Notes: generated by a model from the sequence alone, not told the origin. 64,000 nt of DNA from Cutaneotrichosporon cavernicola (GCF_030864355.1 NC_083394.1:1426001-1490000), one strand, 5' to 3'; positions 46,834-58,243 are shown, counted from the first letter of the stretch. Made by a program: numbers and translations.

Positions 46834-48999
46834 GATGTCGTGTTGGTGGGGGTTGTCGGTGTGAGGAGTAGTGTCGGTGTTGTCGGTTGTCGGGTTGAAT
46901 AAAAAGGTGAGAGAATAGAAGAGGGAGAAGAGAGAAGAGAGAGAAGAGAGATGGTTGATATGAACGGGGAAAGGTCTAGTCTAGCTTTGAGAAGAGGGCC
47001 GAGCGTTACAGGCAATCAAAAAGGGGGTGGGATGCGGTTAGCCTGAGTGGTGGCGACTTTGATAGTTATGTGAGACAATCCTCGCGATCCTTAATCCCTC
47101 AACTGATGCGCTGCTGCGGATCCTTTGATTAAAGCTTGGGAGTTATACCTAGGCTGTGCTTGCATGTGTCATTTGTCATTGGATCATTGGGGATGTATGA
47201 GGTATATGAGAGGAATGGGAAGGATGTGAGTGCGAGGCTTGGCAACTGAATCTTGTAGTATAGTTTGTGTTGTCAGGTCATCTCTCTCTCTCAACGCTAT
47301 ACGGTTGGCTTGTCAATGACATCATAACCCTGATCACACTCCAACCCATCAATCCGCCCTGTCACCTGACGTCCCTGAATACTACAACCGCCCCTTTGGC
47401 TCATATACCTGAATCAATGCCAGACCCTGAAAATTATAAATTACAAACTCGCGCGGTTGGCGGCTGGCGGCTTGCGGGTTGCCTGGTCCAGATCCATATT
47501 AAGGACCAAAACGACCAAAACGGCCTGCAAGGGCCGCATGCCACAACAACAACAAACTCCGTCTCCAAGCATATGACGCCAAACTGCTGCGCCAAGGCGC
47601 AGCATTAGCGCGCACCACTCTACCTCGTCATTTCTCTCGAGCACAGCAACCTCACGTGTCGCTCTCCGCATGCATGCCCGTCATGTCTCTCCGCCTCGGA
47701 CGTCATCGAGTCTACTGCTGTATGGTAGAGGGCAAGCCGCCTTCTGCCATGCCTACCAATGCGGCTTATCCCAATCATCCCACTCGGCCCCATACCGACT
47801 CGTGTAGCTGCCTCTGACCGCCGTCCCGCGTCACACGTGCCGCGAGCCTGGATCCGCGCCTTTCCCTGGTTCCATTACTCTGGAGCTCCCCTTGAATAAC
47901 AAGCTCAGAGTCGGAGCGGGACTAGTTTGAGACGCTACCCTAAAGCAGTGGACCGTGGGATGTCCCAGGCTAGCCAGGCTCAACTGAGTTTTGAACTGAT
48001 CGGGGCTGTTGCGTGACGCGAATGGCGCACTCTACACTCTCTGATCTGTTATGAATTATTAGCAAGCGGTGGATGAGTTGTGAGTTCCTTGATCCTCGAG
48101 GGCGGTCAGCGGTTGTTCAGTCCCGTCTGACCCCATCCAACCCTTTAAAGGTCAGAAGACTGTCGGATGGTCATCCTCGACGCGTCTCAGGCCCGTGCCA
48201 GATGACTGTAGACTGATCCAATTCGACGCATCCCACTTGATAAGTGCGAGTACAAATATCAGAGTGCGAGCGCGTGCGCGTAGGATGAGGCCCGAGCGGG
48301 GTTAGAACTGATTTACAGATGCACCGATCCTCTGCCACTCTGAATAATGTTGTATTGTGGGATTGCGGGCCAGCACCTTTGGAGGACATGAGACAGACCG
48401 TGTGATCGCGGCGGCCACATCCACCTCGGTGATCCGGCAATCTGGCCATGAGCCCTGTTGCGCACATGGGCAGATGGACAATACAGCTGCGTACATGCTG
48501 TACCCATGTACCGCACCTGTGTCGATCGTGTCGATCTAGCGACCAATCTCGTTCCAAATTCATAATTCAGAACCGAGTGCCTGCTTGACACTCCTTTTTT
48601 AATAGCCTGCAGATCTTGTTTCTGATTCGAGCGTATCCTGTCCATGCTATCCAGCTGTCCATGTTGTCCAAAATTGACGCATCAAGCTCTTCCGACCTCC
48701 CTAACTGTTGACAACCTCAGCGAATCGTCCTCCTCGACTGCGCTCTCCTCAACACATAGGCGTGACAGTTATTAGATCGCAACGGCCACCTCTGAAATCA
48801 AGACAGACCCAAGCGACAACGCTTAGACTCCTTTCCATAAGCCGGATTCAATCTCAACTGAGGCTGGCGTGTCGTCATCTCAGTGCCTACAGAACGGAAT
48901 GTAGTGCTGTGCCACAGCCACTGGCATCCGAGGCGCATTCACTCATAAACTGATACGGCATTCGCACTTATACCGCTACTGCTTATAGGTCAGACATAC
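46834..48999. other. Gene-poor region
   Basis: About 2.2 kb with no supported gene. Near 46915-46960 there is a GA-rich stretch upstream of the SUR7-like start. The rest holds only short, unconserved-looking frames on both strands, with lower GC than the genes. I see nothing definite in it. Confidence 0.5.
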
Positions 49000-49006
49000 T
49001 TCTATC

Positions 49007-51104
49007 GGCTCACTCGTCCGCTCTGCTTCCCATTGTTGAGGCGCTTGATGTTCGGCTTAATGTCGGCGGCCGGTTCGGCGTGCGACTTCGGTTCGCTGCG
49101 CCCTGCGGTGGCGCGCCGCCCTGCCTTCGTGGCGTCCCCACCTTCCTAGCCTGCCTGTGTCGTTGCGCTGCTATGTGGGCTCGATTTTCCGGTCACGAGG
49201 ATCGTCCCGCTTCCGGTTCAGAATGGCCTGGATCAGCAGTCCCACACGAGACTTAGTGCCATGCTCTGAAAATGGGCGTAGGCCCTCTTGAGGCTGTCGC
49301 CCTCTCTCGCTTCGACCTGCTCGAACATTCTCGGATGCTTGGGGGGGGGTTCCATCTAGTCGACGTTCGACGGGGGTTGGGTAGTCATGCGGACCATGTA
49401 GAACGGAATAACGGTGTCAGCCGGCACCTCGTAGTTCCAGTATGCCTGAGGGAGAGAGTGGCGGGGGCGGCGATTACTTTTGGTGTTCTTGGCCAGTTTG
49501 CGCTCCTCACTGTCTGCACAGCAGAATATGAAGGGTTTGAAGAACTCCTTGTCCACCCAGGCGGGGATGCGGACAGTGAAATGCTGCGTGGCCGGCTTGG
49601 ACACACATAGCGGCCACACGGGGCGTGGCCATTCTTCGAGGACGATTAGGAGGCTTACACCATGGGCTTGCCGTGTGTTGCACTCTGGAAGGTCGCCTCC
49701 CATCTGCGGGCGGGGGAGCCAAGATCGCTGAGCTGGGTCTGAGGAAGACGCACTCGATGCTGGCGGCGATACGAGACCACTTGGAATAGCAATACAGGGT
49801 GACTGGGGCGGGCTATGTTGATTCTTCACACCCCAGGATGATAGCGAGGGTGGTGCAGAGCAGCGTGAGCGCAGCGTTCCATGAAGTCACGCGAGTCGCT
49901 GTCTTCCACGCAGCCTCGATGTGGGCGATGGCGAACGTGGCCGTCTCCGAGAACCTTTCTATCAGTTGCCTTGGGGTGCGCTCTTCCCTCGGCGCACTCG
50001 AGGAAGCCCTTGTCATTTATATTGATACCTGTGACTGTGATGTTGACACAGACAAGCACGCATAATGTCAACAGCATATCATCCTGTAACGACAGCGTAA
50101 GCATTGGGTTAGACTTGCGTGCACGGTCAACGACACTGCGTCCGTGGGGTTTATGCAACGCGGATTCCGAACGCGGACTGTGGCGTCTTGAGGCGATAGG
50201 TGCTGCTGAGTAGGCCAGTTGCTTGCCCACGACCCGAACTACATGGGGAGCACCTTGGCTCCATCAAGCGGTATCAAAGAAGGTGCACATCTTCAACAGT
50301 AACCGGCTCCGCCGACACCTGGAATAGCTTGAGATCAGGTGGAGCGGTGATGTCTGCCATGAAGTCATCACTGCTGTAAGGCGCAGGGTCTGGGGAGGAC
50401 CGATAGGGGGGGAGGCGACAGTGAAGGTGAGGGGAGTGAAAGTGAGTATCGGCTGCGAAGAGGTTCATCAAGGGCGTTGAGACGGAAGTACGGCCCGAGC
50501 GTGAAGTGGGTAAGCTTACTTAGGAGCTTGGAGCGGAAGGAGATTGTACATGAAGGTCGGACTGCAATGATCTTCTCGTCAAGCTCGGCTGTGTCCACGA
50601 GATATGTCAGGTGGGTGACTTTCTGCCTTCGGGCGCGACTCAGGTATGGCGTCCTACGCACCTGACAGAGAGGGTTCCCAGGTAGAAACAGCTAGGTGGG
50701 AGCAGAGACCACGGGACCGGTTAGTAGAGGCGGGGATCAGCCCTTCGACACCTTGGAGGAAGGTTGGCGGGGGCCCTCGATGATGGCCCGGACCCGCTTC
50801 GTTCACTTCGCGGAGCAGGCGGATAATCCTCCGGTATCGCGAGGGGACACTCGCTGAGCCTAGCAACATAAGAGGTTTTTTGCGAGAGGCGCGGTCAGGC
50901 GCCGCTGTCGCAGATGTTGAGGACTGGGTATGGCCTGGCGTTCGGTGTTTCGTTTCCGGTTGTTGCACGAGTGAGTCTGCTCCTGGGCCCGCTCTCGGTA
51001 TGTGTTTGTTCACTTGTGGAAGTTAAAAGACGGAGAAGGCCGCATGGAGGTATTGTCTGAGTGATGAGGAGAAGAGAAGCAGATGCGAGGAAGGCGAACA
51101 ACAT
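49007..51104 (-). CDS. Possible multi-exon membrane protein gene, unresolved
   Basis: Several minus-strand segments look coding and are flanked by splice-like signals, but I could not join them into one frame. They are: a start at 51104 with a signal-peptide-like MLFAFLASASLLLITQ; 50520-50610, and 50319-50452 joined to it through GTAAGC...TTCGCAG; a hydrophobic stretch near 50030-50085 (MLLTLCVLVCVNITV); 49832-49958, which encodes a second one (ALTLLCTTLAIILG); 49440-49570 with AWVDKEFFKPFIFCCAD; and 49170-49340. I do not recognise the family. It could be a real membrane or secreted protein with many short introns, or a decayed gene. Exact exons are not claimed. Confidence 0.25.
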
Positions 51105-51366
51105 GCCTTCCTCGTCAACTTAGTCCCGTCAACACCAGCAATCTAATTGCCAGCATCCTAATGGTCATTCCGCCTCGAACATTAGGGATTCTTATCAGTC
51201 GCGTGACGCGTCATGGGGGTATTTCCCCGGTGCCTGAGGAATCCTCTTGTTCGGTTGATCGCACAGCCTAGATCCCGGTCAGGAATCATCAGAAGGCCCC
51301 ACAGCCTCTCAACCTCATAACCCCTTCACTTCTTGTCTCCTCTCCATCATCAACCCCATCGAAACC

Positions 51367-53670
51367 ATGGACCCCATCGCAACCCTAGGAGAGGACGTCT
51401 TCCTCCTCATCCTCGAGCATCTCGCCCCCGCCGACGTTATCCAGGTGGACAGCGTGTCGCACTCTTGGCGCGACTTTGTCCGCGAGCACGATGTGTGGCA
51501 CCGAATCTGTCGACGAGACGGCATTGACGTCCGCGAACATCGGCACGCGCACGCAGAGCGGGTCGCCCTCTGGCGGGGCGAGGACTACGCCGGCGAGCTG
51601 GTCGGTGAAGCGAGTCCCGCTGACTGCCGGCGCGCATGTGAGTCCAATGACTTGGAGGCTCTGATGCAGATCTCGACCACGGCCGGCTCGCAAAAGATTG
51701 GGAAATGCGTTTCGGATACGAGACGCTCGTCAAGGCGCCTGGATTCAAGATTCGCTCCATCTACATGGACCACGGGGAAGACTTCATCTACGCCCTGACC
51801 GAGATGAGCATGACGTCAGACGAAGAGTGCCTCCTCGTCCTTAACAAGTATACGGGGCATCTACTGCAGCGCATCCCCGGGATGACGCCGAGCCCTAACA
51901 TCTCCGTCGGCGCTGGGTACGTCGCTGTCTCTCAGCATACACGAGGTGGGTAGCGATTTAGTGGCGGCTCATGCCAGACTCGCCTCGCGACCGCCGACGA
52001 GAGTATTCCCCACTCGGGACCGTCACGGTATTCCGCACTGCTACAGCTGCCGTGCGAACCACTACCGTGTGGCACAATCGTGGGCCGCTCGAGTTTGCCT
52101 TTCATCTTTCCGACGAAGGCGTTAGATGTTCCGACGTGATGGCCGTGAAGCTCGTCCGCGGACAGGGTCTCCTCGTCACTGCGAACAAGACGGATGCTCA
52201 TCTTATCGACCTCGACCTGGGGAAACGTAGTTCTATTTCGCTCGAACACCTGGACACCATCGAATCGCCGTTTCTCGACGAGGGGGACCTGCGGGGCAGG
52301 GAACCCAAAGTCTGGGTGGGTCTACCCTCCCGCATGTGCTAACCGCAGTCGGTTAACATTACTGACGACCACCTCTTCGTCGTCACACAGTACCAGGTGC
52401 ACATCTTCACTCACTCCGGAGAGAAGCTCGCGACGTTCCCTGACCCGTGTGCAGACTACCTCTCATCACATGCGGGACTCGCGTACGCTGTCAAGCCGCG
52501 ATACCCATATGGCGTTGATAGTCTCCGCTTCCCGGGGGAACCCAAGTGGCGACCTCCGGGCTTCGAGGTGGCAGAGACATTGGAATGGGACATGATTGGA
52601 TTCCACCCCAACTCGCAAAGTTCTACGAAGCGGTTGTGCATGGATTCGCGTATCCAGCCGACTGGGACGACTACGATTGGGATGAGAGTGACTATTGGTA
52701 TCTTCAGGAGGGCTTCCAATTCGAGGGGATGAACGCCTGGTTGCAAGAGTAAGTGTACGGCCGAGTTGTGCTCATTACAGCGTCTCATTCACGATGAACG
52801 ACTTGGTCATCCGTGGACGCCAGGGAGCGATCTTCATCGTGCGCGATTACTGTCGAGTGCTGCGTGATGTCTGCGACATTGAAGAGGCACAGGAGCGGAC
52901 GGCTTACATCGGTCAGCACACGATCGTCATCGGCTTCCACGAGACGAACGACGTGGTCGCGTGTTATGGCAACCGCATTGCACTCCACGCTGCGCACGTG
53001 CGTGACAGCGCTTTCAACGCTAATCTCAGTCCGTTGTCTTCGTTCTCGACACCACCCAGCTGCCGTCGATGCCATGGAATGGCAGCGAGGACATGAAAGT
53101 GTCGGCGACAGTCTTTGTGTTCGAGGACTCGTCGCTCGAAATGATCCAGGACGAGTCGTCGGTCGTCATGGACGCCCGCGGGTTGTACTTGGCCGACTGG
53201 GACAAGGGTATGCCAGACGCCACCATTTCCTACGAAGACATGAACAAAATGTACCGCGACTATGAGAGCTGGCCATTCACGATCAGGCCAAACTGTGAGT
53301 GCACTTGACGCCCAACCTGACGACAGGGGGCTGCATCAAGGCATGGATCTTCCGCCCAACTGCCGCCTTGCTCCACCGACCGTACGCGAAGGCACGGGCG
53401 GAAGCGGTTAAGCGTTATGACTGGGCTGTGGCCCATGCCTTGACGGGCGAGGACGTGGACGACGAGGAGGATGAATCAGGGGACGAGAGTAGCCGGACGG
53501 AGGGGGAGGGGGAGGCGGAGGGGGAGGGGGAGGCGGAGGCGGAGGCGGAGGACGAGGAGCAGAAGGAGGAGGAGGATCAGACGGAGGATGGGAACGAGGA
53601 GGGAGAGGAGCTGCAGGAGGAGACGGAAATGGTGGGTTCGGAGTGGAGCGGGATGGCTGTTAAGAACTGA
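51367..53670 (+). CDS. F-box protein with acidic C-terminal tail
   Basis: Exons 51367-51637, 51670-51945, 51978-52315, 52349-52567, 52621-52748, 52781-52997, 53030-53294 and 53327-53670 give 685 residues. The N-terminal F-box (about 4-48) reads LGEDVFLLILEHLAPADVIQ then SHSWRDFVREHDVW. F-box proteins link substrates to the SCF ubiquitin ligase through Skp1. The middle (100-560) is beta-rich with repeated hydrophobic strands, such as GYVAVSQHTR, LLVTANKTDAHLIDLDLG, LFVVTQYQVHIFT and AIFIVRDYCRVL. This suggests a propeller-like binding domain, but no clear WD40 motif is seen. The C-terminus is a run of E, G and A from a GGAGGC-type repeat (53503-53580). The intron at 52568-52620 has a weak acceptor; a 29-base alternative (52546-52574) also keeps the frame. 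Confidence 0.75.
53503..53580 (+). repeat. GGGGAGGCGGAG-type repeat encoding an acidic tail
   Basis: Imperfect hexamer repeats of GGGGAG, GCGGAG and GAGGAG give alternating Glu-Gly and Glu-Ala in the F-box protein. The repeat is purine-rich on the coding strand and likely length-variable. Confidence 0.8.
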
Positions 53671-54137
53671 GCACAACCTGGGCGCAGCTGCTGTGACGCC
53701 ACACGATAAGGCGTGCATAGGGTTATAAAGATGATAAATCAGGCTCTGGCACCGCTCGATTCTGGAACAGGGGAGTGGTGAGGCAACACTGGCGGAGGTT
53801 GATTGCTTTCAGGACAGAGGGACGCCTGACCAGCTCTCAGTTGGAAACATCTTCTGCCGCCAGGCTGAATGCCGGCCTGATTCTGAGAGGTCGGCTGCGT
53901 GTTGTACTAGTAATAAAGCAGTGTTGTGATCCAATTCGATGTCTTGATGCTCCCTCAACATCACGTACGCCCAAATGCAAGTTGGGTTCCTGTACAAGCT
54001 GCCCCACTCCCTGCCTCAAGCCACCATTCTGGATGTGCCTGATCCTGACGGCGATAACCGGGCGGAATGTATCCCTCGAGATATTGACGCCTTGGCGTTG
54101 GGCGCATTGTCCCAATTGTCCTATCACACTTTTCATC
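53671..54137. other. Intergenic region
   Basis: The 3' end of the F-box gene and the upstream region of the phosducin-like gene. Lower GC; no gene seen. Confidence 0.5.
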
Positions 54138-55118
54138 ATGGACGTGGCGCTCCTCAGCACGACCGACGACGAGCTCGAACTTACCGATGACGAGGTTCCG
54201 AGCAAGCTGCGGCAGGGAACTGCGCGCTCTCTCTCTCCTGGTCCTCTGAGTCGGCCAGCCCGCGGCCCGCCAGACCTCGAGCGCGTCGAGCACAGCGGTA
54301 GACAAACCGGCCCCAAAGGAGTGAGAGACGATGCGCGCGCTGCTGCTGCCGCGGCAAGACAACGTACGGCGGACGCGATCAAGTTCACGCGGGCGGAGCA
54401 GGAGCGGCGGGCAATCGTCGCACCATCGTTTCGGGAGGAGGAGGAGGCGCGGCGCGCGCTCGAGGCCCTTCAAATGGAGAGCGAGGATGAGTTTGAGGCG
54501 TTGAGGCGGAAACGGATCGCCGCGTTCAAGAGAAGTACGGTGCGCGAGGTCGATAGTAGGGGATATGTTGGGGCTGTGGAGCGGAGGGGTTGGGTCCTGG
54601 TGGCGATATATGAGCCGGTGAGTTGAGTTGGGCGGGTGGGTGGGTGGAGGCGGCGGTGGGAAGGGTGGGTTTGGTCGGTGAAGGGAGGTTGGGAAGGAAG
54701 AAGTAGATGGGAGGATGGACAGCTCACCACAGGACATGCCGCGCTGCGACGCGCTCCTTGCCGCGTTGCCGACCACGGGCGTCGCGGCCGTCCGGGCGCG
54801 TGCTACCCGTATCGGTTTTTCCCTTCTATCCGACGACACGCGCGTAGACTACGACTCGGATGATGACGAGGTGCGCGCCGACCCCGACGTCCTTCCCACG
54901 CTACTTGTGTATCGCGACGGCGAACTGAAGCACAACTGGGTCCGCGTGGACTTGGAGCCGATGTATGCAGCTGGGCTCGGAGCGCTACTTGAGAGGTGAG
55001 TTGGGGGGAGGGGCCGCCAATGAAAGAGGATGGGGGAAGGAGGAGTAGCAAAGCTGACTCCAGTGAGGGGGTCACCGGCCTGCGCGATGATGATGAGGAG
55101 GACGAGGAGAGTGACTGA
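54138..55118 (+). CDS. Phosducin-like protein (thioredoxin fold)
   Basis: Exons 54138-54617, 54733-54995 and 55064-55118 give 265 residues. Phosducin-like proteins act with the CCT chaperonin in folding G-beta, actin or tubulin. The N-terminal half is helical and acidic. The linker DEFEALRRKRIAAFKRSTV leads into the thioredoxin-like domain: GWVLVAIYEPDMPRCDALLA, then ATRIGFSLLSDD, then VLPTLLVYRDGELKHNWVRV. The cis-proline strand LPTLLVYR is diagnostic. There is no CxxC active site, as expected. The C-terminus is acidic. The first intron (54618-54732) is G-rich. Which of the PhLP classes it belongs to is unclear. Confidence 0.85.
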
Positions 55119-55211
55119 TGATGTTGTCATATCGTACATATGCATTGCTGGCGTTATCACTGAGAGCCAGACCGGGTCCCAGAACAAGGAGCGACAAACT
55201 TCAGGCACATG

Positions 55212-55435
55212 TCATGGATCCTGGATCTCGCAGAACTGCTCGAGCAGAGCGCGGGTATTGGGATGCAGCAGAGTGTTCTCGAGGAGGTAGCCGATGAGTC
55301 CCCAGAGCGTCATGGGTGTAAGGGCGGCCTTGGCGGCATTTTGGCGGGTTCTGCTACTCTGCACGCGCAGTGTCCGGACGAGGCGCAGGACCCAGGTGGT
55401 AGGGATCAGGCGCTCGCGGAGCTCGTGCTCTGAGG
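55212..55435 (-). CDS. Candidate last exon of an unidentified small protein
   Basis: A 224-base open stretch preceded by a good acceptor (TTAGCTAACCC...CCATAG) and closed by TGA. It encodes about 74 residues including HELRERLIPTTWVLRLVRTL and MTLWGLIGYLLENTLL, alternating basic and hydrophobic helices as in small mitochondrial proteins. It needs one base from an earlier exon. That exon should lie at 55440-55955, but three frames there stay open for long stretches and I could not choose. The product is not recognised. It may be an artefact. Confidence 0.35.
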
Positions 55436-55959
55436 CTATGGGGGCTCGGGGGTAGGGGCAGGCATCTGGGTTAGCTAAGCAAAGGTTGGCACATATGGTG
55501 AGAGGTGAGGATGGAGGATGCTATGTGGTTTGTGGTGGGTTGGAATAGGCGCGGCAGGCTGAAATGTGTCCCATAGTAATGAGGATGCGACGCAGGGAAG
55601 GGACTGCGACGGATGGTAAACGAGAGGGGATATCAAAGAGTGCGAGGTGAGGGCAGAGGGGAACTGGTGTGCCAGCAAGGGCCGCTATCTGCCAGAGTCT
55701 TATATCGTGAATACATGGAGAAAGGGATGCCTGGTAGCTGAACTCCATCGAGGTCGCGTTCCCATACCGTGCAGACAGGCGCGCTATGCCCCGTGCCCGC
55801 GGGCGGGAAAATGCGACCACCAGCTGTGCTGTAGTCCGCTTCTTGTGCGCTGGGGGCAGCCAACCGAGGACAAGCTAGACGGCCAGACGTTAGGTAACGG
55901 CGTGTAAAGTCAGTAGTGCGCACCTGCGCCAAGCCCATTCCGTGTTCATCTTGCATCAA

Positions 55960-56829
55960 CTAATCCTCCTTACGGACGCCCATTGCGGCTGCCTGAGGCG
56001 ACCACCGTTGCGAGGGGATTGGCTTGGTTGGCGCGATCCAGCGAACCTGGCGTTAGCGCGTGTGAAGTGATGCGGGCAGGAGGGAGGGAGGGAGGGAGGG
56101 AGGGAGGGAGGGAGGGAGGGAGGGAGGGAGGGAGGGTGTCGTTTAGGCTTCATGTAGATGGCTCGGCGATGTGCGAGGCGAGGCGAGTCGATGACGCATG
56201 ACCTCGGCTCGGCGGCCCAGTCGACCGGCCGCGGACCGTGTCCGCTATCGAACTCAGATACAGCGGCGGCTGGACCAGCCCATACACAGCTCGCCAGCAC
56301 TCGGAACAACCCTGCAGCCGAGAACTGGATAGCCGCTTGCGGCTTGCTGCTTGGAGAGGGCTTCTGGCCGCCAGTTGTACAAGCCGTTGGCTCCGGCTTC
56401 CAGCGTGCCCCTTCCTTACCCTCCTCACGAGGTCGGGTATTCCCCTCACGTCATGCCCAAGGCCCTATATCCCCCCGACTCACCTCGTTGCGAGCGCTGA
56501 CCATCCAGGTAGCGTAGGTCACGGCAGCAATGCCAGCGACGGCGATGACGGTGTTGCCGGCCCAGTTACGAGGGCGGGTCCACCAGCCGCCGGAGGGCGT
56601 CCACACTTCCTTGGGGTATGGGTACTGTGCCTGCATGTCAGTGCTGTCAATGGTGACGAGTCTGGCGAGTCGGGAAGTAGTGTCCGGGGTTCAAGCAAGG
56701 TGCGCGCTCAGCGCAAGTCCTCCCTCATCCCTCATCCCTCATCATGCTGTCGCCCGCTCCAACCCCTCTCGCGCATACTCACTCCGCCGCCCTGTCTGTC
56801 AGCTGGTCATCTTGTTTCGATCTCACCAT
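55960..56829 (-). CDS. 81-residue single-span membrane protein, probably mitochondrial
   Basis: Exons 56827-56829, 56783-56791, 56484-56630 and 55960-56046 give 81 residues. The protein starts MGGGAQYPYPKEVWTPSG, then GWWTRPRNWAGNT, one membrane segment (VIAVAGIAAVTYATWMV), RNE, and a soluble end VRWIAPTKPIPSQRW. This layout (PKxVWxPxGGWW..P..W..NT, one helix, then PIPSQxW) is what I expect for a small mitochondrial inner-membrane protein such as an accessory subunit of a respiratory complex; the exact subunit is not certain. The first exon is just ATG, the second nine bases (three glycines). Both joins are needed to give a sensible N-terminus. The last intron (56047-56483) is 437 bases with a long GGGA repeat. 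It diverges from cytochrome c. Confidence 0.7.
56079..56136. repeat. GGGA tetranucleotide repeat, about 14 units, inside an intron
   Basis: An uninterrupted 58-base run of GGGA on the plus strand. In the minus-strand transcript it is a TCCC tract that ends about 32 bases before the 3' splice site, just upstream of the likely branch point CTAAC near 56055. Confidence 0.9.
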
Positions 56830-57503
56830 TGTGTTGTCTGTTGATGAGGGGTCGAGTGGTCGTTGTAGATGGGTTGGAGGTGGTTCAGGCAAGCCGTGAG
56901 TGGATTGGGGTGTTGGTGTGCCTAACTCTTGTGAGCCTTAATGTCTTTGGCGCCTAATTGGATTCTTGAGGATGAGGTAGGCGTGTGATGATGTTAAATT
57001 GATCCCGCTAGTCCTGTTTGATTTTTGGGTAATGTGGTTGGTTGTTGTTGGTAGATTTTGGTTGAGTGTGGGGTGAAACTTGTTGCCGAGGCGAGGCGAA
57101 TTAAGGGTACAAAAGTCTCCAAGGTCCGAACTCGTCTACTGTCCCTCCGAATGTATAGCCTGTTACAATGGAAGGTGGCACAATAGCAGAGCATGCAATG
57201 GCTGGCAGTGGATTGGAGTACTAAACCGGTGTAGAAAAGATACAGGGCAAAAGGTAGAAACAGGAGAAACAGGAGAGACAGGGAGATCCGCCTTATGTCC
57301 ATTACGAGGACGGCCATTCGTCGGTCTGTGCTCGGGGGAACCCGGGCAAACTCCCGTTTAGTAGGTAAAGTAGGTAGCTTGGTCGATGTTAGAGGTGCAG
57401 GTACGTCAAAGGGATTCAACTTAAACGGACACGGCCATATGAAAGGAGCCAACCCCACTCCAACTTTTCCGCATCTGCATTCAACACATCACAATCATCA
57501 AAA
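56830..57503. promoter_or_regulatory. Shared divergent promoter of the 81-residue gene and CYC1
   Basis: 674 bp between two start codons of mitochondrial-type genes. ATTGG (CCAAT box) occurs at 56904-56908, 56957-56961 and 57212-57216. CCAAT boxes are bound by the Hap complex, which drives respiratory genes in many fungi. Binding here is inferred. Confidence 0.5.
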
Positions 57504-58243
57504 ATGGCCAAGGACTCCTCGTTCGCTCCCGGTGCGTACTGCGACTGCCTCCTCTACAGAAGCAGCACCCTTGCACCCACAATCACATGCACAGGCACAT
57601 GCACATGCACATGCATCAGTCACTGCTTGTCACCGCTGTGCTCTTGGGGTTGCAAGATTGCAAGATGATAGCTAACCCACCAGGTGACGTTGGCAAGGGC
57701 GCCAACCTCTTCAAGACCCGCTGCGCGCAGTGCCACACCCTCGAGTCTGGCGGCCCCCACAAGGTCGGCCCCAACCTCCACGGTCTCTTCGGCCGCAAGT
57801 CGGGCCAGGCTCCCGGCTTCTCGTACACTGCCGCCAACGTTAACAAGGGCGTGACCTGGGAGGAGAACACCCTCTTCGAGGTGAGTTGGCATCTGACGTC
57901 GTGCAGCGACGAGGGGGAGCTGGAGGAAAAGAGGAGATGGAAGGGGCGGTGCTCAGAATGTGAGGTGGCCGACGGAGGGTGCGCTGCACCTCGTCGTCGT
58001 TCGTCCTGATCTTCATGAGACTGGTCGCGCTGTACTCTGCGCTCTGCGTAGTCGTTTCTTCATCTCTCCTTTTCGCTGTTTTAGGTTGCTCGGCTTTTTT
58101 TCCCTCATCCCACTGCTCGCGCTAACTCCCAGTACCTCGAGAACCCCAAGAAGTACATCCCCGGCACCAAGATGGCGTTCGCCGGCCTCAAGAAGGGCAA
58201 GGACCGCAACGACCTCATCACCTTCATGAAGCAGGAGTGCTAA
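57504..58243 (+). CDS. CYC1: Cytochrome c
   Basis: Exons 57504-57531, 57684-57880 and 58133-58243 give 111 residues. Cytochrome c carries electrons from complex III to complex IV in the intermembrane space. The haem site is CAQCH (C23, C26, H27), and the axial methionine is M89 in [34 protein letters not shown] and [12 protein letters not shown] are all standard. The N-terminal [15 protein letters not shown] is a typical fungal extension. Introns of 152 and 252 bases are longer than most here; the first carries CACATG repeats. No signal peptide is present, as expected. Confidence 0.97.
57583..57615 (+). repeat. CACATG hexamer repeat in CYC1 intron 1
   Basis: About five imperfect CACATG units, some overlapping as GCACATGCAC. 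Confidence 0.8.
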
